Shown: positions 7,996 through 15,418 of the stretch, in pieces
How positions within the stretch are numbered: the stretch's first letter is position 1
How the letters are laid out: each line of letters starts with the position of its first letter
From: an uncultured Muribaculaceae bacterium
Lineage (GTDB): Bacteria > Bacteroidota > Bacteroidia > Bacteroidales > Muribaculaceae
Assembly: GCA_910587355.1 (NCBI GenBank)
Contig: CAJUKF010000039.1
Coordinates: 1-28,215 of the forward strand
Length of the DNA: 28,215 bases
Direction of reading: 5' to 3'
Translations under genes and position numbers: made by a program
Notes under the pieces: model-generated
The model's database searches: none
What the model was told of the DNA's origin: nothing
The model's input: only the letters and a program-made list of their open reading frames with translations

Positions 7996-8691
7996 TTGCA
8001 ATACGTTAAAAATCACGAAGTGAAATATTCTGAGTATGAAAAGGCGTTTTCTCCGGCTCGCCTAAACAAATATTTAGTTGCTTGCGGCGGTAATACAGCC
8101 AAAGCACTTACCCTTTATAGGCATAACGTGAAGTTATGCCAAAAGTTTTATGGCATACTGAATATCTTTGAGGTCGTGCTTCGTAATGCCATAAACGCTC
8201 ATTATCAGAGCGTATTCAACGATACCGAATGGGTAGAGAATCAGATGCAACCCGGAGGTATGATTGCAAACGCGCCGCAGAAAAATGAGGTACTTCGGAT
8301 AATCACTGCGCTTAGGCAAAACGGGAGATATACAAACGACCGTGTCGTTTCCTCGGTTTCTTTCGGTTTTTGGACACATTTGTTTACACGACAGCCGTTT
8401 AGACTCGGCGGTCAGAACTTATTGCGTATATTCCCAAATCGAACTGCCGGATTAGGGCAAAGAGCGGTGTTCAACGAGCTTCAGGAGATTAAGACATTTC
8501 GTAACCGCATAGCCCACCATGAGGCTATCTGCTTTGATGAGAACGGCAACATTGACATGGCGAGAACACAAAGCAAATATGCGCTTATACTGAAATACAT
8601 TGACTTTCTCGGCTATCAGAGCAGTCATTTATTCTACGGCATTGACATCTTGCCTAATTCGACCATTGCTAAAATCGAAGCGTTGAAATGA
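7996..8691 (+). CDS. Abi-family (AbiD/AbiF-like) HEPN-domain protein, candidate toxin
   Basis: The longest frame is 231 residues from TTG 7996. GTG 8020 (223 residues) is an equally plausible start because the predicted plus-strand promoter puts the mRNA start near 7996-8000. No ATG is available near the 5' end. In TTG numbering the family pattern is 'LYRHN', 'NIFEVVLRNAINAHY' (about 57-70), 'SFGFWTHL' (122-129), and the HEPN RNase signature 'FRNRIAHHEAI' with R169-x4-H174. The segment R63-x5-H69 forms a second R-x4-6-H-like motif. Abi_2 proteins (COG4823) are linked to phage-induced growth arrest; AbiF members are reported RNA-controlled toxins and proposed relatives of Cas13. The gene has a divergent hairpin RNA upstream and overlaps a second gene by 4 nt. 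The target RNA is unknown. Confidence 0.82.
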   Translation: MQYVKNHEVKYSEYEKAFSPARLNKYLVACGGNTAKALTLYRHNVKLCQKFYGILNIFEVVLRNAINAHYQSVFNDTEWVENQMQPGGMIANAPQKNEVLRIITALRQNGRYTNDRVVSSVSFGFWTHLFTRQPFRLGGQNLLRIFPNRTAGLGQRAVFNELQEIKTFRNRIAHHEAICFDENGNIDMARTQSKYALILKYIDFLGYQSSHLFYGIDILPNSTIAKIEALK

Positions 8692-9188
8692 AAAAGTGGC
8701 AGGATATATTGAGTTGGATAAAGGTTAAGTTGATAAAGCCGAGAATGTCGAAGGACTCCAAAACGCAAAGAGCCTGTGGGATTTATCGAACAACCAAACA
8801 ATATATTTTCCTAACAGGATATGGTAAGACCGGGTTTGGGTACTCTATGAGCTATCCTATAAAATTCGCTCCAATAGATTGTGATGATGTCGAATTCAAT
8901 AATGTGTTTGGCGAAGTTTTTATTGCCAGTAATCGCAACAAATACGAGGAGTTAACATCCGCACAGCTGATAAAAGCAATGAAGCAGCGTTCGTGGCGAC
9001 AACTTCATAATCAATCGACATATGTACACGTCCGACAAAATGATGCCGAAATCACGATTCTTCCAGCCCAATACAAAAAGAATGAGTGGGATTACGAACA
9101 TTCTTTAACTTTTGACATTGATAAAGACTCCATATACGACATTGTAAGCGAAGCCAGGAAACTCCTTGACAATATTGAAATTGACTGA
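8688..9188 (+). CDS. Unknown protein translationally coupled to the Abi protein
   Basis: This 166-residue protein is not recognised. Its ATG overlaps the Abi stop (ATGA), so the two are almost certainly co-translated. There is no signal peptide or membrane segment. The N-terminus is basic (KKWQDILSWIKVKLIKPRMSK, many lysines). A beta-rich middle follows (about 28-80, with KTGFGYSMSYPIKFAPID), and an acidic helical C-terminus ends in ARKLLDNIEID. The composition is AT-rich like the Abi gene. Position suggests a co-factor, accessory antitoxin or immunity-like partner of the HEPN protein. That is inference from gene order only. Confidence 0.7.
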   Translation: MKKWQDILSWIKVKLIKPRMSKDSKTQRACGIYRTTKQYIFLTGYGKTGFGYSMSYPIKFAPIDCDDVEFNNVFGEVFIASNRNKYEELTSAQLIKAMKQRSWRQLHNQSTYVHVRQNDAEITILPAQYKKNEWDYEHSLTFDIDKDSIYDIVSEARKLLDNIEID

Positions 9189-9285
9189 CAAAAAATCCAA
9201 ATTATTTGAGCAACGATTGACGGAATGAACGGTCTTTGATGGTGTTAACGACAATGGCGGTGAAGTCGCAAAGGGATTGTCATTA

Positions 9286-9367
9286 GAACATGTTCCCTTC
9301 GCGATGTTAAACTTTTATTAAACTTGAGGTGCGGAGTGGTGCGGACAGAGGATAATCTTTAAATTTG
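9286..9367 (+). promoter_or_regulatory. Promoter region of the PhoB-like regulator with an 11-bp-spaced direct repeat
   Basis: A perfect -7 element TAAATTTG lies at 9360-9367, only 4 nt before the ATG at 9372. No TTG is present at the -33 position. Upstream, TTAAACTT occurs twice at 9307-9314 and 9318-9325, an 11-bp period as bound by OmpR/PhoB dimers. A 10-bp palindrome GAACATGTTC lies at 9286-9295, and GTGCGGA is repeated at about 9329 and 9339. Missing -33 with an upstream tandem box suggests activation, possibly autoregulation. The mRNA would be leaderless or nearly so. Confidence 0.55.
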
Positions 9368-9371
9368 CGGC

Positions 9372-10067
9372 ATGGGAACGAGCAAACGTATTCTTGTTGT
9401 AGATGATGAGGAGACCCTCTGCGATACACTCGGATTCAATCTCGAAGCCGAAGGGTATGAGGTCGACACTGCATACAGTGCCGAAGAGGCTCTTGCACTC
9501 GATTTATCGGGTTATGACCTTGTGCTTCTCGACATAATGATGGGCGAAATCTCGGGCACACAGCTTGCCAGGATTATGAAGACCAATCCTGCCACGGCAT
9601 CGGTGCCTATAATCTTCTGCACGGCAAAAGACACTGAGGAGGATATGATAAACGGTCTTGACCTCGGTGCCGACGATTATATCGTGAAGCCTTACTCGCT
9701 GCGGACGGTTCTGGCAAGAATACGCACCGTACTTCGCCGCACGTCGGCGATTAAATGCGCCGAAAGGACGGACGAGGAAAAAGTGTCTTACGGAGGGCTG
9801 GTGCTGTCGCTCCGCAATCATATGTGCACTGTCGACGGCCGTGAGGTGAAAATGCCGAAGAAAGAGTTTGAGATTCTGCTGAAACTCGTATCCAATATCG
9901 GAAAGGTGTTCTCGCGGGCCGCGCTGATTGATGAAATCTGGCCTGATGAGGTAGTGGTGCTCGACAGGGTGGTTGACGTCAACATCACACGTATCCGTCA
10001 GAAAATCGGAGAATACGGCAAGCACGTAGTAACACGCTCAGGGTACGGCTATGGCTTTATCGAATAG
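9372..10067 (+). CDS. PhoB/OmpR-family response regulator
   Basis: This 231-residue regulator has a receiver domain at about 5-122 (D11-D12, phospho-acceptor D54, the T of 'FCTAKD', K of 'IVKPYS'). A winged-helix DNA-binding domain follows at about 140-230, with the recognition region 'VVDVNITRIRQKIG' and the terminal 'TRSGYGYGFIE' hairpin. The length is normal for the PhoB/OmpR class. The gene overlaps its kinase by 17 nt and is followed by a PiT phosphate transporter, so phosphate control is the likely role. This is inferred from context; the sequence alone does not separate PhoB from other OmpR-type regulators. Confidence 0.92.
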   Translation: MGTSKRILVVDDEETLCDTLGFNLEAEGYEVDTAYSAEEALALDLSGYDLVLLDIMMGEISGTQLARIMKTNPATASVPIIFCTAKDTEEDMINGLDLGADDYIVKPYSLRTVLARIRTVLRRTSAIKCAERTDEEKVSYGGLVLSLRNHMCTVDGREVKMPKKEFEILLKLVSNIGKVFSRAALIDEIWPDEVVVLDRVVDVNITRIRQKIGEYGKHVVTRSGYGYGFIE

Positions 10068-11496
10068 AGTCTCATATCCCCAGCGTCTTTTTCTGTGGCT
10101 GCTCGGATATTCCCTGTTGCTTGCAGGCTGTTTCATCGCGTTTCAGTATAAGCGCGAGAAGGATTTCAAGGCCGAAGAGATGAATACGCGGCTGCAGTTG
10201 ATTAATACCTATATTCTCACGGAACTGGAAGAAGGGCAGGACATACGAAACATATCCCTTGCCGATTTTCATCCGTTCGAGGACATAAGAGTAAGCGTCA
10301 TGCGTGCTGACGGCTCGGTGATTTACGATAACTCAATGGATTCGCTCCCGGGCACGAATCATCTTGACCGCGAAGAAATAAAGCGGGCCCTGAAATCGAC
10401 TTCGGGTTATACCGTGCGCCGTCACAGCCGCAGTACGGGTCAATATTATTTTTACTCCGCTACAAAAGGCAATCAGGGTCTGATTGTACGCACGGCTGTG
10501 CCTTATTCTCTCTCGCTCAGCACATTGCTGCGGGCCGATTATAATTTCCTATGGATTATGGGTATTATAAGTCTGGTTATGTGCATGTTGGGCTATTTCG
10601 CCACGAGACGAGTCGGACAGCATATAATGAGGCTGAATGAGTTTGCAGAGAAAGTAGAGCGGGGCAGCCGGATTTCGGATACGGAACCATTTCCCAACGA
10701 TGAACTCGGCGCCATATCTAATAATATCGTGCGACTGTATGCCCGATTGCAGCAGGCCTATTCCGACCGCGATGCCGAACACAAAGCCGCTTTGCGCGAG
10801 CAACAGGAAAAAGAACTGATTAAAAAAGAGCTGACAAATAATATAAACCATGAACTGAAGACCCCGCTTGCCTCAGTGCGTATTTGCATCGAGACACTTA
10901 TTGCCCATGAAAACATGAGCGAGGAAAAGCGCATTACCTTTTTGAAACGCTGTCTGTCGAATACCGACAGGCTTCAGAGGCTGCTCTCCGACGTATCGCT
11001 GATTACCCGAATGGACGATGGCAGAGAATCGATTGTGAAAGAGAGGGTCGACCTTGCGTCAATAATAAATAATACTGTAGAGGAGCATCAGCTCATTGCC
11101 GATAATAAGGGCATTGTAATCGAGAACAATGTATCGGGCCAATTGCCTATGCAAGGGAACGGCTCATTGTTAGAGGCCGTATTCAATAATCTGCTTGACA
11201 ATGCAATCGCCTACAGCGGTGGTACTTATATAAAAATCGAGCCGGTATATGTGAGCGAGGCTAAAATCGTGCTTACAGTGGAAGACAACGGCGTCGGTGT
11301 GCCTGCCGAGCATCTTCCGAGACTTTTTGAACGATTTTACCGTATTGACAAAGGACGCAGCCGAAATGCCGGCGGCACAGGGCTCGGATTGTCGATTGTA
11401 AAGAATGCCGTGATGCTGCACGGAGGCAATATCACTGTGGAAAACAAGAAAAGCGGCGGCCTGCTGTTTAAAATTACGTTTTTAATACAAGATTAA
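10051..11496 (+). CDS. PhoR-like sensor histidine kinase
   Basis: This 481-residue kinase has a membrane segment at about 11-33, an extracytoplasmic sensor domain of about 130 residues (35-163, small PAS-like fold with 'DIRVSVMRADGSVIYDN'), a second membrane segment (165-184), a HAMP-like linker and coiled coil (about 185-260), and the H-box 'NHELKTPLASVR' with H267. The ATPase domain shows 'NNLLDNAIAYS' (N-box), 'VEDNGVGVP' (G1), 'FERFYRID' (F-box) and 'GGTGLGLSIV' (G2). Its start lies inside the regulator's last codons. The order regulator, kinase, PiT transporter supports a role in phosphate sensing; the signal itself cannot be read from sequence. Confidence 0.9.
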   Translation: MALSNRVSYPQRLFLWLLGYSLLLAGCFIAFQYKREKDFKAEEMNTRLQLINTYILTELEEGQDIRNISLADFHPFEDIRVSVMRADGSVIYDNSMDSLPGTNHLDREEIKRALKSTSGYTVRRHSRSTGQYYFYSATKGNQGLIVRTAVPYSLSLSTLLRADYNFLWIMGIISLVMCMLGYFATRRVGQHIMRLNEFAEKVERGSRISDTEPFPNDELGAISNNIVRLYARLQQAYSDRDAEHKAALREQQEKELIKKELTNNINHELKTPLASVRICIETLIAHENMSEEKRITFLKRCLSNTDRLQRLLSDVSLITRMDDGRESIVKERVDLASIINNTVEEHQLIADNKGIVIENNVSGQLPMQGNGSLLEAVFNNLLDNAIAYSGGTYIKIEPVYVSEAKIVLTVEDNGVGVPAEHLPRLFERFYRIDKGRSRNAGGTGLGLSIVKNAVMLHGGNITVENKKSGGLLFKITFLIQD

Positions 11497-11502
11497 AATT
11501 TT

Positions 11503-11555
11503 TGAAACATTTATGAAATGATTTCCATGTTACTTTGTTGTATAAAAAAACAAAG
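11503..11555 (+). promoter_or_regulatory. Promoter region of the PiT gene with a Pho-box-like repeat
   Basis: TGAAACATTTATGAAATGAT (11503-11522) matches 14 of 20 positions of the box before the PhoB-like gene (T.AAAC.TTTAT.AAA core), again with an 11-bp period. It ends 8 nt before a near-consensus -7 element TTACTTTG (11530-11537), and there is no TTG at -33. This is the geometry of an activator replacing the -33 contact. A 7-bp inverted repeat CTTTGTT (11533-11539)/AACAAAG (11549-11555) covers the likely transcription start. Confidence 0.5.
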
Positions 11556-11562
11556 TTGATTT

Positions 11563-13839
11563 ATGGAAATATTGTTTTTGTGTATTGTAATCTTTCTGTT
11601 TCTTCTGGCAGTGTTCGATTTATCGGTGGGAGTAAGCAACGACGCTGTCAATTTTCTGAATTCTGCAATCGGCTCGGGAGCCGCTACCTTCAAGCGCGTG
11701 CTGATTATCGCTTCAATCGGAGTATTCATCGGAGCCGCCATGAGCAACGGTATGATGGATATAGCTCGTCACGGTATTTTCAGGCCGGAACATTTTTCGT
11801 TCTATGACCTGATATGCATTTTCATGGCCGTAATGGTGACGGACATCATATTGCTTGATGTATTCAATTCGCTCGGAATGCCAACGTCGACCACAGTCTC
11901 AATGGTGTTCGAGCTTCTCGGTGCGACTTTCGTCGTGGCGCTTATAAAGATGTCGGGAGGCATAGGTCTGGGATTCGACGATTTGCTCAATACCGAAAAG
12001 GCCCTGTCGGTAATTTTAGGCATATTCCTTTCGGTGGCGATTGCCTTTTTCTTCGGCACGCTCGTGCAGTTTATCTCGCGAATGATATTCACCTTCAACT
12101 ACCGCTCGAATCTGAAATGGAAAATCGGCATTTTCGGCGGACTGTGCGCGACGGCAATCATTTACTTCCTGCTTATCAAGGGCGCCAAAGACCTTACATT
12201 CATGACACCCGAGGTTAAAGAGTGGATAAACACTCACACGACCATTATAATACTCGGCTGTCTCGGCTTTTTCACCGTGCTTATGCAGCTGTTGCATGTA
12301 TGCGGAGTGAATGTGCTTAAGGTAATCGTCCTTATGGGCACATTCGCCCTCGCAATGGCTTTTGCCGGCAACGACCTTGTGAATTTCATCGGTGTGCCGC
12401 TGAGCGGTCTTGCCTCATATCAGGATTATGTCGCCAATGGCGGAGGTGACTCTACCGGCTATCTCATGAATTCGTTGAACGCCCCCGCAAATACTCCGAT
12501 TTATTTCCTTATCGGAGCCGGTGTAATCATGGTAGTGGCACTTGCAACATCGAAGAAAGCAAAGAATGTGACCAAGACCGAAATCGGGCTCGGAAGCCAG
12601 CAGGGCGGCGATGAGATGTTCGGCTCGTCGCGTCTGAGCCGCCGGCTCGTGCGCTGGACCCTCTCGTTCTTCTCATGGGTCTGTCGTGTGACACCTCCGC
12701 GCGTGCGCCGCTGGTTCGACAAGCGCTTCAATGCCGACGATACAATCATGGAGAATGGCGCGTCGTTCGACCTTATCCGCGGTTCGGTGAACCTTGTGCT
12801 TGCCGGTGCCCTGATTGCTTTGGGCACATCGCTTAAGTTACCTCTCTCTACTACATTCGTCACCTTTATGGTGGCAATGGGCACATCGCTCGCCGACCGC
12901 GCCTGGGGACGCGAAAGCGCCGTGTTCCGCATTACAGGCGTGATTTCTGTCATTGGCGGCTGGTTTATCACTGCCGGCGCGGCATTTATCGGGGCCGGGC
13001 TGATTGTGGCGGCCATGCACTTCGGAGGCCAGTGGGTGATGATGCTGCTTGCCGTATTTACGATTGTGCTTATAATCAGAAGTAACCGTCGTTTCAGCAA
13101 GAAGAACGACACCGACAACGGCGATGCTCTTTTCCAGGCAATTATCACCAATCAGGACAAGGCTCAGACATGGCCCATGCTTCTGCTGTATATCACAGAG
13201 AAACAGCAGGCATTCATGGCATATGCCGATGAGAAATACAGCGACATAACCGCAGCATTCATCAATGACAATGCCGGCGTGCTTGGTAAGGCAGAATCGA
13301 GTCTTGCCAAGCAGAAAGACCTTCTTAAAAGTGTACGGCGCAAAGAAACGCTATGCTTGCGTCAGCTTTCGCGTGAAATGGCGATAGAAAAAAGCACATG
13401 GTTCTATCTGAGCAACAATCTGTGCATGAACATACTCTATAATCTGCGGCGTATCAATGAAGTATGCAAAGAGCATGTCGACAACAACTTCACGCCGCTT
13501 CCCCCGCGTTATGCCCCGGAATTCGAGCGCATCCGTACTCAGGTGAGCACTCTTTTCAAGGACACGCTTGAACTTATGAATTCGGGTGATACCGAGGCCA
13601 TTGGCGCTCTGCGGCGTCAGTGCGACAAAATCAAGGATATTGTATCGGATACATATCACAGAGCGCACGACCATCTGCGCGACGGCGACACATCGTCCGT
13701 TGCCGTGCTCTACGTCTATGTGAACATGCTTCAGGAAACACAGGAGATGGTGTCGTCAATCCGAAAATATCTCCGTGCGTTCGCCAAACTCCGCGACTCT
13801 GAATTCCGCAGCCGTCCCGTAGTCATGGCGGCAGAGTAG
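11563..13839 (+). CDS. PiT-family inorganic phosphate transporter with C-terminal PhoU-like domain
   Basis: At 758 residues this is longer than stand-alone PiT proteins (about 330-500). The first PiT half is at about 1-330, with the signature 'SVGVSNDAVNFLNSAIGSGA' and 'SLGMPTSTTVSMVFELLGA'. It also carries 'FAGNDLVNFIGVPLSGL', a cytoplasmic loop (about 340-395), and the repeated half near 400-510 ('ALGTSLKLPLSTTFVTFMVAMGTSLADRAWG'). The last 240 residues (about 520-758) are hydrophilic and helical like PhoU. PiT carriers bring in phosphate with a cation; the fused PhoU-like part may gate the carrier or report its state to the PhoR-like kinase encoded upstream. Bacteroidota commonly have this fusion. 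A 66-nt gap with its own promoter separates it from the kinase. Confidence 0.92.
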   Translation: MEILFLCIVIFLFLLAVFDLSVGVSNDAVNFLNSAIGSGAATFKRVLIIASIGVFIGAAMSNGMMDIARHGIFRPEHFSFYDLICIFMAVMVTDIILLDVFNSLGMPTSTTVSMVFELLGATFVVALIKMSGGIGLGFDDLLNTEKALSVILGIFLSVAIAFFFGTLVQFISRMIFTFNYRSNLKWKIGIFGGLCATAIIYFLLIKGAKDLTFMTPEVKEWINTHTTIIILGCLGFFTVLMQLLHVCGVNVLKVIVLMGTFALAMAFAGNDLVNFIGVPLSGLASYQDYVANGGGDSTGYLMNSLNAPANTPIYFLIGAGVIMVVALATSKKAKNVTKTEIGLGSQQGGDEMFGSSRLSRRLVRWTLSFFSWVCRVTPPRVRRWFDKRFNADDTIMENGASFDLIRGSVNLVLAGALIALGTSLKLPLSTTFVTFMVAMGTSLADRAWGRESAVFRITGVISVIGGWFITAGAAFIGAGLIVAAMHFGGQWVMMLLAVFTIVLIIRSNRRFSKKNDTDNGDALFQAIITNQDKAQTWPMLLLYITEKQQAFMAYADEKYSDITAAFINDNAGVLGKAESSLAKQKDLLKSVRRKETLCLRQLSREMAIEKSTWFYLSNNLCMNILYNLRRINEVCKEHVDNNFTPLPPRYAPEFERIRTQVSTLFKDTLELMNSGDTEAIGALRRQCDKIKDIVSDTYHRAHDHLRDGDTSSVAVLYVYVNMLQETQEMVSSIRKYLRAFAKLRDSEFRSRPVVMAAE

Positions 13840-13871
13840 GAGGCCTGTAAGGAGGAATATTATAAATAAAA

Positions 13872-13908
13872 ACGGTCGCCGTGATACATCTCGTATCGTG
13901 GCGACCGT
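13872..13908 (-). terminator. Terminator hairpin between the PiT and flavodoxin genes
   Basis: A 16-bp stem (13872-13887 with 13893-13908, two G-U pairs, loop ATCTC) is followed on the minus strand by TTTTTATTTAT. It therefore ends the flavodoxin/cupin transcript; on the plus strand the U-tract is missing, so it would end the PiT transcript only weakly. Confidence 0.85.
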
Positions 13909-13937
13909 GCTACTATATCAATCCTTTTATTGCCCTA

Positions 13938-14507
13938 TTAAAGACCGAGGGATTTTACCCATTGGCCGACAGCCTTCTGTGAGACGCCGTTGAGCAGTCT
14001 GCCTTCGGTCCAGTTGATGTCAGGGTACTGCTTCTTAAGTTCTTTGACGCTGTTGCTTATAGTACTTCCGCCGGAGGTAGCGAAAGGAATTACGGTTTTG
14101 CCTTGAAGATTATTGCTTTCGATGAAAGTATTTACGGCTGTCGGAGCAAGGTCCCACCAGATAGGGAATCCGATAAAAACCACGTCGTATTCGTCGGCGG
14201 CATTCTTCTTGTTCTTTATTGCCGGCCGGAAATCAAGATTATGCATTTCGACCGAGCTGCGCGACTGTTTGTCGCGCCAGTCCAGGTCAGCGTCGGTATA
14301 AGTTTCCACGGGTTCAATCTCCATGAGGGTGCCGTCGGTCGCCGATGCAATCTGCCGGGCGACACTGCGGGTGGTGCCGGTGGCAGAGAAATAAGCCACG
14401 AGTATTTTCTTATTCATATTGCCGGTGTTTTTATCGATGTTGCTTTGGGCGCAGGCTGTAAGGCACAGCGTAAGAAGCGCGGTCAGTGCGATTATGATAT
14501 TTCTCAT
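13938..14507 (-). CDS. Flavodoxin-like lipoprotein
   Basis: This 189-residue protein has a lipoprotein signal (hydrophobic stretch then LTAC, lipid cysteine near residue 19), a short linker, and a flavodoxin fold from about residue 33. The FMN phosphate loop is 'YFSATGTTRSVA', followed by 'VVFIGFPIWWDLAPTAV' and 'VIPFATSGGSTI', the pattern of the Flavodoxin_4 group. Exported flavodoxins of this type occur widely in Bacteroidota; their electron partner is unknown. It starts 2 nt after the stop of the CMD-cupin gene, so the two form an operon and may share a substrate. Confidence 0.87.
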   Translation of the reverse strand: MRNIIIALTALLTLCLTACAQSNIDKNTGNMNKKILVAYFSATGTTRSVARQIASATDGTLMEIEPVETYTDADLDWRDKQSRSSVEMHNLDFRPAIKNKKNAADEYDVVFIGFPIWWDLAPTAVNTFIESNNLQGKTVIPFATSGGSTISNSVKELKKQYPDINWTEGRLLNGVSQKAVGQWVKSLGL

Positions 14508-14509
14508 CG

Positions 14510-15325
14510 TTATTTCAGTTTATCGTATTCTTCATCGGTAACGGGTTCGAGCCATATGTTTTCAGTCTCTTCTCCAGGAACTCCGAATGCGAGATGTGCG
14601 AACCACGAATCCTTGGCTGCACCGTGCCAGTGCTTTACATTGGCCGGAATATTGATGACAGTACCGGGCAGAATCTCTACTGCCGGTTTGCCCTCTTCCT
14701 GATACCAGCCGCGGCCTGCAACACCGATTAGCATCTGGCCGCCACCTTTGGCTGCTTTGTGGATATGCCAGTTGTTGCGGCAGCCGGGTTCGAAGGTCAC
14801 GTTGGCGCAAGGAATCTGCCAGGTTGCGACCGGGGCGAGATAGCTGTTGCCGATGAAATATTTGGCGTATGCCGTGTTGGGCTCACCGATAGGGAAAATC
14901 ATTTCCTGCTGAAAACGTTCTTTCTCAGTCGCTGAATCATCGGCGTCAGCCCATACCTCCTTGGCAATACGGAAACCGGCCCATGCGTTAGGCCACCCTG
15001 CATAGAATGCCGCCTGGGTAAGGAGTGCTGCAATTTCTTTGCGAGTGATGCCGTGTTTCTTTCCCATTTCGAGATGTGAGCGGAAAGAAGAGTCTATAAG
15101 GCCTTTTCCGAGAAGAATGGAAATGGTTACCATGCTGTGGTCGTGGAGACTGAGAGTGCTGTCGTTCCACACTGCCTCTCCGAAGAGCACATCGTCGTTT
15201 ATTTCCGCGAATTTAGGCGCGAACTCACCGAGGGCCGTACGGCCTGCTGTCTGTACAATTTTTTCCTGTGCCATTATATTAAGGGCTATGATACTTAATA
15301 ATGCTGTTATGATAAGTCTGTTCAT
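14510..15325 (-). CDS. Exported carboxymuconolactone decarboxylase-like / cupin fusion protein
   Basis: This 271-residue protein has a signal peptide (MNRLIITALLSIIALNIMAQ). A CMD/AhpD-like helical domain covers about 25-125 (SLHDHSMVTISILLGKG ... THE-like region SHLEMGKKHGITRKEI). A cupin barrel follows at about 160-255, with metal-site motif 'PGCRNNWHIHKAAKGGGQMLIGVAGRG' and the second motif 'PGTVINIPANVKHWHGA'. The CMD part lacks the CxxC of AhpD, so peroxidase-partner chemistry is unlikely. Cupin histidines (HIH, HWH) suggest a bound metal ion. Similar CMD-cupin proteins are annotated only by domain. It forms an operon with the flavodoxin lipoprotein, suggesting a periplasmic redox role (inference). 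Confidence 0.85.
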   Translation of the reverse strand: MNRLIITALLSIIALNIMAQEKIVQTAGRTALGEFAPKFAEINDDVLFGEAVWNDSTLSLHDHSMVTISILLGKGLIDSSFRSHLEMGKKHGITRKEIAALLTQAAFYAGWPNAWAGFRIAKEVWADADDSATEKERFQQEMIFPIGEPNTAYAKYFIGNSYLAPVATWQIPCANVTFEPGCRNNWHIHKAAKGGGQMLIGVAGRGWYQEEGKPAVEILPGTVINIPANVKHWHGAAKDSWFAHLAFGVPGEETENIWLEPVTDEEYDKLK

Positions 15326-15359
15326 CGTTCAGGTATGCATTGATTCTTTTTTTACGGTA

Positions 15360-15367
15360 CAAAATTA
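15360..15367 (-). promoter_or_regulatory. -7 element of the cupin-flavodoxin operon
   Basis: The minus strand reads TAATTTTG, a perfect TAnnTTTG, 34 nt before the cupin start codon. The -33 position has a T-rich stretch but no exact TTG at 19-21 nt, so this is a weak call. Confidence 0.4.
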
Positions 15368-15418
15368 TAGCTTGCAACAGACATAAAATTACCAGTATTA
15401 CGGATTATGTTACCATTT

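Noticed and set aside
9250..9281. GACAAT/ATTGTC hairpin in the gap before the PhoB-like gene
   Set aside because: Six base pairs with a 20-nt loop and no U-tract; expected by chance.
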